Shown in pieces: positions 12,894 through 20,308 of a stretch of DNA of 20,308 bases (positions are counted from its first letter, which is position 1; each line of letters begins with the position of its first letter). The translations under genes were made by a program, and so were the position numbers. The stretch comes from JBFKPQ01 sp041628225 (GTDB lineage: Bacteria; Actinomycetota; Acidimicrobiia; Spongiisociales; JAENVV01), in assembly GCA_041628225.1 (NCBI GenBank), contig JBFKPQ010000032.1, positions 1-20,308 of the forward strand, read 5' to 3'. The notes beneath the pieces are model-generated. The model ran no database searches and was not told the origin of the DNA. It was given only the letters and a program-made list of their open reading frames with translations.

Positions 12894-13604
12894 ATGAGCG
12901 AACGACGCCGAGTCCTGTTGAAACTGTCGGGTGAGGCATTCGCCGATCCCGAGCTCGGCTACGGGATCGACCCGGATACCGTTCGGCGGGTGGCCGCCGA
13001 GATCGCCGACGCCGTCGAGCAAGGCGTCGAGGTTGCCATCGTCGTCGGCGGAGGCAACATCTTCCGGGGTGTGTCGTCGGCGGCCGCCGGCATGGATCAG
13101 GCCAGCGCCGACTACATGGGCATGCTGGCCACCGCCATCAACGCCTTGGCGCTGCGGGACGCCCTCGAGAAGGAAGACGTGGAAACCCGCGTCCAGAGCG
13201 CCATCTCGATGCAGCAGCTCGCCGAACCCTATATTCGCCTGCGGGCCATCCGTCACCTCGAAAAGGGCCGGGTGGTGATCTTCGCCGCCGGAACCGGCAA
13301 CCCGTTCTTCACGACCGATACCGCCGCCGCGTTGCGGGCGGCCGAGATCGGTGCCGACATCGTGCTGAAGGCGACCCTCGTGGAGGGGGTCTACGACTCC
13401 GATCCGACGCACAACGACGAGGCCGTGTTCATCGAGGAGATCGGATACATGGAGGTCCTGGCTCGCGAGCTCCAGGTCATGGATTCGACGGCCGTTACGA
13501 TGTGCAAAGAGAACCATCTACCGATCCGCGTGTTCAACCTCACGCAGCCGGGCAACATCGTCAAGGCCGTCGTCGGCGTCGACATCGGGACCCTGGTTCA
13601 CTAG
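12894..13604 (+). CDS. pyrH: UMP kinase (uridylate kinase)
   Basis: PyrH phosphorylates UMP to UDP in pyrimidine nucleotide synthesis and is an amino-acid-kinase-fold enzyme unlike eukaryotic UMP kinases. The 236-residue product shows RVLLKLSGEAF, VVGGGNIFRGV, MGMLATAINALAL, VIFAAGTGNPFFTTDTAA, DIVLKATLVEGVYDSDP and the C-terminal NIVKAVVGVDIGTLV. The length and motifs are complete. It sits in the conserved tsf-pyrH-frr order, 11 bp after tsf and 8 bp before frr, so one transcript is likely. No strong Shine-Dalgarno is seen before ATG 12894. Confidence 0.97.
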   Translation: MSERRRVLLKLSGEAFADPELGYGIDPDTVRRVAAEIADAVEQGVEVAIVVGGGNIFRGVSSAAAGMDQASADYMGMLATAINALALRDALEKEDVETRVQSAISMQQLAEPYIRLRAIRHLEKGRVVIFAAGTGNPFFTTDTAAALRAAEIGADIVLKATLVEGVYDSDPTHNDEAVFIEEIGYMEVLARELQVMDSTAVTMCKENHLPIRVFNLTQPGNIVKAVVGVDIGTLVH

Positions 13605-13612
13605 GAGGGCAC

Positions 13613-14164
13613 ATGATCAGCGAACTGTTGGATGACGCCGAACTACGCATGGACCAGGCGGTCGAGCACGCACAGTCGGAGTTCGCAACCGTCCGGACGG
13701 GCCGCGCCAACCCGGGCATCCTCCACAAGATCATGGTGGACTACTACGGCGTGGCGACCCCGCTCCAGCAGTTGGCGAGTTTTTCGGTTCCCGAGCCCCG
13801 ATTGCTCGTCGTGCAGCCGTTCGACAAGTCTTCGGTGTCGGACATCGAACGAGCCATCGCGGCGTCGGACTTGGGTCTGAACCCGGCCAACGACGGCTCG
13901 GTGATCCGTCTGGCGTTCCCTCAGCTCACCGAAGAGCGTCGCAGGGATCTGATCAGGGTCGTCCGCCAGATGGCCGAGGACGGACGGGTTGCGGTTCGCA
14001 ACGTCCGCCGCCACGTCAAAGACGACCTCGAGGCCTTGCACGGCGAGGTCTCGGACGATGACATCCATCGTGCCGAGAAGGAACTCCAGGACGCCACCGA
14101 CCGGCACACCGCCCGCATCGACGAATTGCTCGAACACAAGGAGCAAGAGCTCCTGGAGGTGTGA
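13613..14164 (+). CDS. frr: Ribosome recycling factor
   Basis: RRF, with EF-G, splits post-termination ribosomes. The 183-residue product has the expected length and blocks: SEFATVRTGRANPGIL, VDYYGVATPLQQLASFSVPE, LLVVQPFDKSSVSDIERAI, DLGLNPANDGSVIRLAFPQL and TEERRRDLIRVV, with a long helical C-terminus. ATG 13613 follows AGGAGGG, a strong ribosome site that overlaps the pyrH stop. Its own last codons contain GGAGG, which likely serves cdsA. Confidence 0.97.
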   Translation: MISELLDDAELRMDQAVEHAQSEFATVRTGRANPGILHKIMVDYYGVATPLQQLASFSVPEPRLLVVQPFDKSSVSDIERAIAASDLGLNPANDGSVIRLAFPQLTEERRRDLIRVVRQMAEDGRVAVRNVRRHVKDDLEALHGEVSDDDIHRAEKELQDATDRHTARIDELLEHKEQELLEV

Positions 14165-15363
14165 TGGTGGACGACACGGACTCGGACGGCCGTCTTCCGC
14201 TCGATGAGGACGCTACGGCAGAGGTTCCGCTCACCGAAACCGACGAACGTGCTGACGCCCCTCCCGAAGCGCCCCCGCCGGCTGATGACACGGCGGCCGC
14301 CGAGCCGGACGCCGTGGGAGACGACGCCGATCTGGCAGCCGGCGAGAGCGTCCTCGACGAGTTCACGTCCGGGGACTACCTCTCGGCCACGACGACGGAG
14401 TACCAAGGACTGGCAGAGGCGGTCCGCAGGTCCGAGACCGAGCAGTACGAGCTACAGGCGGTGGCCGCCGCCATGCCGGGCGTCGACACGGGACTCGTCG
14501 GCTTCGAAGACGTCACCGGTGAAGCGGCCATCCCCGCCGTCGAAGAACCCAAGGAACCCACCGATCTCCCGGCGCGAGTTGCGTCGGCCCTGGTCCTGGC
14601 CGGACTGCTGTTCGGCTCTCTGTGGGCCGGCGGTGCCTGGTTCGGCGCCCTCGTGAGCGTCGTGGCCGTCATCGCCCTCGGTGAGTTCTACGTGTCGATC
14701 CGCCGCGTCGGCTACGTGCCGATCGCCCTCTTCGGCCTGCTGGGCACGATCGCGGTCATGGTGGCCGCCTGGTTCGGAGGGCCCGGTGGAATCGCCGGCA
14801 CCCTGATCGTGTTCACCATGGTCATCCTGCTGTGGTACTCGGTGCTCGTCAGGAAACACCCTCTGGAAAACGCGTCGCTGACGATCTTCGGGATGATCTG
14901 GGTGGGAGGTGGATTGGGGTTCGCCACCGCGCTGGGACGCGCGGATGCCTACGTCGCGTTGGTGCTCCTGCTGGTGCTGTCCACGGCCTTCTTCGACATC
15001 GGTTCCTTCTTCGTCGGCCGCTCGGTCGGCAAACGTCCCCTGGCGCCGGTGCTGTCGCCGAACAAGACGGTCGAAGGGCTCGCCGGCGGGGTGCTCGCCG
15101 CCGCCGCGGCGGGCACCGTCCTCACGTTGACCCCGTGGTTCGAGCCGGTGACGTTCACCGGAGCGCTCGTTCTCGCCGCCGGCGTGTCGGTGTCCGCCCC
15201 GCTCGGCGACCTCGCCGAATCCACGATCAAACGATCGTTGGGCGTCAAGGACATGGGTTCGCTGCTGCCCGGACACGGTGGCCTGCTCGACCGGATCGAC
15301 GCCTTGCTGTTCACCGTCCCGGTGGGCTATCTGATCTTCGAACTCCTCGGTTATCTGGGGTGA
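14164..15363 (+). CDS. cdsA: Phosphatidate cytidylyltransferase with acidic N-terminal extension
   Basis: CdsA makes CDP-diacylglycerol from phosphatidic acid and CTP in the membrane. The 399-residue product carries several hydrophobic helices from about residue 138 onward and the family signature STIKRSLGVKDMGSLLPGHG followed by GLLDRID (about 353-378). The first 130 or so residues are acidic and Pro/Ala-rich with no membrane segment, an extension of more than 100 residues beyond E. coli-type CdsA and presumably cytoplasmic. The start is ambiguous: GTG 14161, ATG 14164 and GTG 14167 are consecutive codons, with GGAGG at 14155-14159. I chose the ATG, which overlaps the frr stop by one base. 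dxr begins inside its last codons. Confidence 0.94.
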   Translation: MVDDTDSDGRLPLDEDATAEVPLTETDERADAPPEAPPPADDTAAAEPDAVGDDADLAAGESVLDEFTSGDYLSATTTEYQGLAEAVRRSETEQYELQAVAAAMPGVDTGLVGFEDVTGEAAIPAVEEPKEPTDLPARVASALVLAGLLFGSLWAGGAWFGALVSVVAVIALGEFYVSIRRVGYVPIALFGLLGTIAVMVAAWFGGPGGIAGTLIVFTMVILLWYSVLVRKHPLENASLTIFGMIWVGGGLGFATALGRADAYVALVLLLVLSTAFFDIGSFFVGRSVGKRPLAPVLSPNKTVEGLAGGVLAAAAAGTVLTLTPWFEPVTFTGALVLAAGVSVSAPLGDLAESTIKRSLGVKDMGSLLPGHGGLLDRIDALLFTVPVGYLIFELLGYLG

Positions 15364-16505
15364 CGCGGCCGCTGGTCCTCTGTGGCGCCACCGGGTCGAT
15401 CGGCACGCAGGCTCTCGATGTCGTCGACCGAAACGATCTGGTGGTCGCCGGACTCGCCGCCCGCCGGGGTTCTCCCGGGTTGTTGGAGGCCGCCCGACGA
15501 CATCCCAAGGCAGCGGTGGTCGTGGCTGCACCGAACGCCGATGAGCGAGCGACGTTCGCGCATGCGCTCGGAGCTCGCGTGTCGTTCGGACCGGAGGCGC
15601 TCACCGCGCTGGCGGGGCGGCCCGGATCGACCGTGCTCAACGGTGTCGTGGGATCGGCGGGCCTCCGGGCCTCGGTAGCCGCGCTCGAGGCCGGCAATCG
15701 GTTGGCCCTCGCCAACAAGGAGAGCCTCGTGGCCGGCGGTTCGGTGGTGCTGGCCGCCGCAGAGCGCGGCGGAGGCGAGATCATCCCGGTCGACTCCGAG
15801 CATTCGGCCCTGTTCCAGTGTCTGTTGGGTGAGCCTCGCGAGCGCGTCGCTCGCTTGATCCTGACGGCGTCGGGTGGCCCCTTTCGGGGGCGCTCTGCCG
15901 ACTCACTCGCCGACGTCACGCCGTCGGAGGCGATGGCGCACCCGACCTGGGACATGGGGCGGCGCATCAGCGTCGACTCGGCGACGCTGGTCAACAAGGG
16001 CCTCGAGGTCATCGAAGCGCACCATCTGTTCGGGTTCGACTACGACGACATCGAGGTCGTGGTGCATCCGCAGAGCATCGTGCACTCGCTCGTCGAATTC
16101 TGTGACGGCTCTCTCAAGGCTCATGTCGGTGAGCCGGACATGCGGATCCCGATCCAATACGCCTTGAGCTATCCCGATCGGCTCCCCGGACCGGTCGAGC
16201 CGTTCCGTCTGGCAGGCCGCACCCTCGAGTTCGAGGCACCCGATCGCGCTGCGTTCCCGGCCCTCGAACTCGCGTATCGCGCCGGGCGCACCGGCGGTGT
16301 GGCGCCAGCCGTCTTCAACGCAGCCGACGAGGTCGCCGTCCAGGCCTTCCTGGACGGTCGGTTGGGCTTCCTCGGCATCCCCGACGTGCTCGAGCGGACG
16401 CTCGATCGGGTCGTCGCCGACGAGCCCGCTTCGGTCGAGGAGGTGCTCGCCGCCGACGCCGAGGCTCGGCAGACCGCCGCGAGCTTGATTTCCGGTGCGT
16501 GTTAA
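15360..16505 (+). CDS. dxr: 1-deoxy-D-xylulose 5-phosphate reductoisomerase
   Basis: Dxr converts DXP to 2-C-methyl-D-erythritol 4-phosphate with NADPH, the committed step of the MEP isoprenoid pathway. The 381-residue product starts TRPLVLCGATGSIGTQALDV, which has the dinucleotide-binding loop. It then shows ALANKESLVAGG, the metal-binding PVDSEHSALFQ, LTASGGPFRG, GRRISVDSATLVNKGLEVIE (second acidic ligand) and PQSIVHSLVEF, with KAHVGEPDMRIPIQYAL. GTG 15360 overlaps the cdsA stop (GTGA), and the NADPH motif begins right after it, so the start is firm. It is two genes upstream of ispG, another MEP enzyme, with a site-2 protease between them, as in mycobacteria. Confidence 0.97.
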   Translation: MTRPLVLCGATGSIGTQALDVVDRNDLVVAGLAARRGSPGLLEAARRHPKAAVVVAAPNADERATFAHALGARVSFGPEALTALAGRPGSTVLNGVVGSAGLRASVAALEAGNRLALANKESLVAGGSVVLAAAERGGGEIIPVDSEHSALFQCLLGEPRERVARLILTASGGPFRGRSADSLADVTPSEAMAHPTWDMGRRISVDSATLVNKGLEVIEAHHLFGFDYDDIEVVVHPQSIVHSLVEFCDGSLKAHVGEPDMRIPIQYALSYPDRLPGPVEPFRLAGRTLEFEAPDRAAFPALELAYRAGRTGGVAPAVFNAADEVAVQAFLDGRLGFLGIPDVLERTLDRVVADEPASVEEVLAADAEARQTAASLISGAC

Positions 16506-16531
16506 TCTGAGGCTTCCAGGCAAGGACTGAG

Positions 16532-17638
16532 ATGCTCGGCGGATTCCTCATGGTGGCGGCGTTGCTCCTGTTCGTGATGGCTCACGAGGCGGGGCACCTC
16601 ATCGCGGCCAAGGCGACCGGCATGAAGGCCACCGAGTTCTTCGCCGGTTTCGGCCCGCGGCTCTTCTCGTTCCGCAAGGGCGAGACGGAATACGGGATCA
16701 AGCTCATTCCGGCTGGGGGATATGTGCGTATCGCCGGCATGAATCCCTACGAAGAGGTCGATCCGGCCGACGTCGGACGCACCTATCGCGAGAAGCAGTT
16801 CTGGGAGAAGGCCATCGTTGTGCTCTCCGGGGTTCTCATCAACCTGCTGCTCGGGTACCTGCTGCTGTTCGCCATGTTCCTGGCGTACGGGAACCTGACG
16901 GGTGACCTCTCGACGACCGTGTCGACCGTCTCGACCGAGGTGGATGGCCAACCGGCCCCGGCGGCCCTCGCCGGGATCAGGGAGGGCGACGTCATCGTCG
17001 GCGTCGACCGTGTCGCCACGCCGACGTGGGACGACGTCGTGGCGGCCATCTCGGCTCGACCGGGCGAGACCGTCGTTCTCGACGTCCAGCGCGCCGGCGA
17101 GACGCTGTCCATCGAGACCGACCTGGCAGCGGTGGCCACCGACGACGGAGGCACGCGCGGCTTCCTCGGCGTGTCCCCGTCGGCCGTCATCGAAGACGTC
17201 GGCGTCGTCGAGAGCGCCGGGCTCGCCGGTGTGTGGACCGGACGCCTGCTCGGCCTCAGCGGTCAGTTCCTCTGGGAGATCGTGACCGGAGTCGGCGAAC
17301 TCTCGAGGGGGTTCCTCGGCGAGGAGGTCCGGCCTGAGTTGCGACCGGTGTCGGTCGTCGGACTGGCGCAGATCGGCAGCCAAGCCGATGTACTCGGCGC
17401 CGACAACGTCCTGTTCCTGCTGGCCGGCATCAACATCATCCTGGCGTTCATGAATGCTCTGCCGATTTTCCCGCTCGACGGCGGACACTTCGCCGTGGCC
17501 GTGTTCGAGCGGGTGTTCCGGCGTGAGGTGGACATCCGCAAGTTGGTGCCGGTGGCCGCCGTCGTCGTTGCCTTCTTCGTGTTCCTCGGCGTCATCTCGG
17601 TGTATCTCGACCTCTCGCAGCCGTTCCGACTCAACTGA
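16532..17638 (+). CDS. Site-2 (RIP) zinc metalloprotease, RseP/Rip1-like
   Basis: This is an intramembrane protease of the M50B type that cuts membrane proteins such as anti-sigma factors. The 368-residue product has the zinc-binding HEAGH (18-22) in the first transmembrane helix, a conserved IKLIPAGGYVRIAGM, a second helix at about 94-118, one PDZ domain (about 125-200, including GIREGDVIVGVD) and the third zinc ligand Asp316 in NALPIFPLDGGH. A last helix follows at about 338-358. One PDZ domain matches Rip1 of mycobacteria; E. coli RseP has two. ATG 16532 follows AAGGA. It lies 26 bp after dxr, and its stop overlaps the ispG ATG by one base. The substrate cannot be inferred from neighbours. 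Confidence 0.95.
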   Translation: MLGGFLMVAALLLFVMAHEAGHLIAAKATGMKATEFFAGFGPRLFSFRKGETEYGIKLIPAGGYVRIAGMNPYEEVDPADVGRTYREKQFWEKAIVVLSGVLINLLLGYLLLFAMFLAYGNLTGDLSTTVSTVSTEVDGQPAPAALAGIREGDVIVGVDRVATPTWDDVVAAISARPGETVVLDVQRAGETLSIETDLAAVATDDGGTRGFLGVSPSAVIEDVGVVESAGLAGVWTGRLLGLSGQFLWEIVTGVGELSRGFLGEEVRPELRPVSVVGLAQIGSQADVLGADNVLFLLAGINIILAFMNALPIFPLDGGHFAVAVFERVFRREVDIRKLVPVAAVVVAFFVFLGVISVYLDLSQPFRLN

Positions 17639-18846
17639 TGTTCGAGCGTCGCTCCACCCGACAGATCTCGGTCGGCCCCGTGCTGGTCGGCGGAGGAGCA
17701 CCGATCAGTGTGCAGTCGATGACGACGACGAAAACGGCCGACGTCGACGGGACACTGGCACAGGTCTACGCACTGGCCGGCGCCGGCGCCGACATCGTCC
17801 GCATCACGTGCAATCACGTCGAAGCGGCCCAAGGTCTCGCCGAGATCGTGCCTCGGTCACCCGTGCCGATCGTCGCCGACATCCATTTCCAGCACAAGCT
17901 GGCGCTGGCCGCTCTCGAGGCGGGTGTGGCCGCGCTCCGTCTCAACCCCGGCAACATCCGCAACGAGTCGCACATCAAGACGGTGGCGAAGGCGGCAAAG
18001 GAACGGGGTGTGCCGATCCGCGTGGGCGTCAATGGCGGGTCCCTCGACAAGGACCTCCTCGAAAAACACGGGTCCGCGACCCCTGAGGCGCTCGTCGAGT
18101 CGGCGCTCACCGAGATCCGCTACCTCGAGGAGGTCGACTTCACCGACATCAAGATCAGCGTCAAGCACAGTCATGTGCCCTCGATGGTGGCGTCGTACCG
18201 GCTCCTGGCCGACACGGTCGACTATCCGCTGCATCTCGGTGTCACCGAAGCGGGTCCACCCCCGGGCGGGCTTATCAAGTCGGTGGCCGGCATCGGCACC
18301 TTGCTCAACGAGGGAATCGGCGACACCATCCGTTTCTCTCTGACGGCTGACCCGGTGGAGGAGGCCAAAGCCGGCCGGCAATTGCTCGAGTACCTGGGGT
18401 TGCGTGAGCGCAAGGGACTCGACCTCATCGCCTGCCCGTCGTGCGGACGCGCCGAGGTCGACGTCATCGAGGTGGCCTCTGCAGCACAGGCGCGGCTGGA
18501 GGCCGAGAACCTGCCGATCCAGGTGGCGGTCATGGGCTGCGTCGTGAACGGACCCGGCGAAGCACGCGAGGCCGATATCGGGCTGGCCGCCGGGCGCGGG
18601 AAAGGCCATCTGTTCATCAAGGGTCAGGTCGTGAGGGTCGTGCCGGAGTCCGAGATGGTCGAAGCGCTCGTCGAGGAAGCCCGCCAACTCGTCAGCGAAG
18701 GTGTCGAGGCGCGGCTGGCGGCCGCCGACGCCGATGCAGAACAGCTCGCCGCGCTCGCCCGGGAGCAACTCGTCGAAATCCAGGGCGACGCCAATCGTGC
18801 CGCCGAACGCCGGCAGGCCGTTGCGAAAGTCGCCGAAGGGCCCTGA
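17638..18846 (+). CDS. ispG: 4-hydroxy-3-methylbut-2-enyl diphosphate synthase (flavodoxin/ferredoxin)
   Basis: IspG (GcpE) is a 4Fe-4S enzyme converting MEcPP to HMBPP, the penultimate MEP-pathway step. The 402-residue product has an N-terminal TIM-barrel-like domain (QISVGPVLVGGGAPISVQSM, RLNPGNIRN, KISVKHSHV, HLGVTEAG) and a C-terminal domain with the cluster ligands Cys266 and Cys269 in ACPSCGR, Cys301 in MGCVVNGPGEA and the fourth-ligand Glu308. The C-terminal 50 residues are an Ala/Glu/Arg-rich helix beyond the usual end, probably coiled. ATG 17638 overlaps the protease stop (TGATG), implying translational coupling. It completes a cdsA-dxr-protease-ispG run. Confidence 0.97.
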   Translation: MFERRSTRQISVGPVLVGGGAPISVQSMTTTKTADVDGTLAQVYALAGAGADIVRITCNHVEAAQGLAEIVPRSPVPIVADIHFQHKLALAALEAGVAALRLNPGNIRNESHIKTVAKAAKERGVPIRVGVNGGSLDKDLLEKHGSATPEALVESALTEIRYLEEVDFTDIKISVKHSHVPSMVASYRLLADTVDYPLHLGVTEAGPPPGGLIKSVAGIGTLLNEGIGDTIRFSLTADPVEEAKAGRQLLEYLGLRERKGLDLIACPSCGRAEVDVIEVASAAQARLEAENLPIQVAVMGCVVNGPGEAREADIGLAAGRGKGHLFIKGQVVRVVPESEMVEALVEEARQLVSEGVEARLAAADADAEQLAALAREQLVEIQGDANRAAERRQAVAKVAEGP

Positions 18847-18871
18847 CCGGGCTGGCTAACCTGCGGCCGAC

Positions 18872-20308
18872 ATGATCCGTTGGTCACAAGCTTTCATCCC
18901 CACCCTGCGAGACGATCCGGCCGAGGCCGAGGCCCCTAGTCACAAACTGCTGGTTCGTGGTGGGTTCATCCGCCAGCTCATGGCAGGTTCCTACTCGCTC
19001 CTGCCGCCCGCCATGCGAGTTCGCGCCAAGATCATGGAGATCATCCGCGAGGAGATGAACCGGATCGGTGGCCAGGAGTTCCTTCTGCCGGCCTTGCATC
19101 CAGCCGAGTTGTGGGAGGCGACCGGACGCCTCGAGGTCATGGGCGCGGAGATGTTTCGGTTTCGAGATCGCAAGGATGCCGAGATCTGCCTCGGCATGAC
19201 GCACGAGGAGGTGTTCACGACCCTCGCGCTGGAATTGGATTCCTACCGTGACCTGCCCCAGATCTGGTACCAGATCCAGACCAAGTTCCGCGACGAACCC
19301 CGGCCGAAAGCCGGCATGTTGCGGGTGCGCGAGTTCACGATGAAGGACTCCTACACGTTCGACATCGACGCCGAAGGGCTGCAACGCCAGTTCGAATTGC
19401 ACGATGGCGCGTATCGCCGGATCTTCGCCCGATGCGGTCTCGAGACGATCGCCGTCGAGGCTTCTTCGGGGGCCATGGGCGGGTCGGGTTCGATCGAGTT
19501 CATGGTGCGCGGCGAGGCGGGAGAAGACGTGGTGGTGACGTGCGCGGCATGTGGCTATGCCGCCAACGTGGAAGCGGCCACGTCGCAGATCCCCGTCGTC
19601 GATGACCCGGCGCCCGCTGCCGTCGAACCCTTCGACACGCCCGGCGTGAGGACGATCAAGGCGCTCGAAGCATTCGAAGGAGGAGCCCCGGCCGACCGCC
19701 AGATCAAGACGCTGGTCTATTTCCTCGACGGCGTCCTGACGCTGGTGTTGTTGCGCGGCGATCACGAACTGGTCGAACAGAAGCTGCAAGACGCCACGGG
19801 TGCCGTCGAGCTGCGACCGGCCCAGGCCGACGAGATCCAGGCCGCGCTGGGCGCGCGGCCCGGCAGCCTCGGTGCCGTGGGCGTCGATGCCTACCGTGTG
19901 GTGGCGGATCGCGCCCTGGCCGGTCGCGTCGGCATGACCACCGGCGCCAATCGCGACGACCTGCATCTGCGCAACGTCGCCGTCGACCGTGACATCTCCG
20001 TGGCGGACTGGGCCGACATTCGGCTCGTGCGGCACGGCGAAGGTTGCCCGGTATGTTCGGCTCCCCTGGAAGTCGTTCGCACGATCGAGGTAGGGCACAT
20101 CTTCCAGCTCGGGACGAAATACTCCGACGCGCTCGGAGCCCGGGTCCAGGATGCCGACGGAAACGCTCGAGCGATGTTCATGGGTTGCTACGGCATCGGC
20201 GTCGAGCGGACCATGGCCGCCGTCGTCGAGTCGTCGCACGACGATGCCGGCATGATCTGGCCGGTTTCGGTGGCTCCGTACGAAGTCGTGATCACCGTGA
20301 TCCGCGCC
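18872..20308 (+). CDS. proS: Prolyl-tRNA synthetase, bacterial type (partial at right edge)
   Basis: ProS charges tRNA-Pro. From ATG 18872 the frame is open for exactly 479 codons to the window edge. It has class II motif 1 near the N-terminus, GMTHEEVFT, motif 2 KFRDEPRPKAGML followed by REFTMKDSYTF (138-163), and motif 3 GCYGIGVERTMAA (438-450). Between motifs 2 and 3 lies the large INS editing domain (about 225-385), with Lys279 in RQIKTLVYF at the same position as the E. coli editing lysine. Presence of INS marks the bacterial type, which clears Ala-tRNA-Pro. The missing end is the anticodon-binding domain. No Shine-Dalgarno is visible; TAACCT at 18857-18862 could be a -10 for a near-leaderless message. 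The gap after ispG is 25 bp. Confidence 0.97.
   Translation, partial: MIRWSQAFIPTLRDDPAEAEAPSHKLLVRGGFIRQLMAGSYSLLPPAMRVRAKIMEIIREEMNRIGGQEFLLPALHPAELWEATGRLEVMGAEMFRFRDRKDAEICLGMTHEEVFTTLALELDSYRDLPQIWYQIQTKFRDEPRPKAGMLRVREFTMKDSYTFDIDAEGLQRQFELHDGAYRRIFARCGLETIAVEASSGAMGGSGSIEFMVRGEAGEDVVVTCAACGYAANVEAATSQIPVVDDPAPAAVEPFDTPGVRTIKALEAFEGGAPADRQIKTLVYFLDGVLTLVLLRGDHELVEQKLQDATGAVELRPAQADEIQAALGARPGSLGAVGVDAYRVVADRALAGRVGMTTGANRDDLHLRNVAVDRDISVADWADIRLVRHGEGCPVCSAPLEVVRTIEVGHIFQLGTKYSDALGARVQDADGNARAMFMGCYGIGVERTMAAVVESSHDDAGMIWPVSVAPYEVVITVIRA

Overview
The window is a compact, high-GC, gene-dense chromosomal segment with the standard genetic code and frequent GTG starts. It almost certainly comes from an actinobacterium. 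The gene order trmD-rplS-lepB-DUF2469-yraN ... comM-dprA-xerC-whiG-type sigma-rpsB-tsf-pyrH-frr-cdsA-dxr-rip/rseP-ispG-proS matches the conserved actinobacterial backbone known from mycobacteria and streptomycetes. Acidic protein tails and a divergent lineage feel suggest an Acidimicrobiia-like or other deep-branching group, but that placement is an inference.

Layout. Positions 1-745 (minus strand) hold the N-terminal 248 residues of a very acidic, repeat-bearing protein of unknown function, divergent from trmD. Positions 820-3281 (plus) carry trmD, rplS, lepB, a DUF2469 gene and yraN/UPF0102. rnhB, usually found between lepB and DUF2469, is absent. Both lepB and yraN seem to start at CTG codons overlapping the previous stop as CTGA. 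Positions 3259-5668 (minus) are a five-gene island interrupting the backbone: a 115-residue unknown protein, a HAD-family hydrolase, a crotonase-family enzyme, a 37-residue membrane peptide and a 65-residue Cys/His protein. Positions 5669-5950 are a divergent intergenic region with two clear inverted repeats. Positions 5951-8421 carry comM and dprA (GTGA-coupled).

Positions 8418-8593 are the most interesting non-coding region: a complete candidate ribosome-mediated attenuator in front of a type I DAHP synthase gene. It has a TTGACA promoter overlapping the dprA stop codon, an 18-codon leader peptide containing Phe-Ala-Phe-Tyr-Phe-Phe, a UUCG-capped protector hairpin, a 16-bp antiterminator and an intrinsic terminator with a T-tract.

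Positions 9687-11337 carry xerC and a WhiG/FliA-type sigma factor. Positions 11495-14164 carry rpsB, tsf, pyrH and frr (translation and UMP supply). Positions 14164-18846 carry cdsA, dxr, a site-2 protease and ispG as a tightly overlapping run joining phospholipid precursor synthesis, two MEP isoprenoid steps and membrane proteolysis. proS begins at 18872 and runs off the right edge. I saw no rRNA, tRNA, CRISPR array or insertion sequence.
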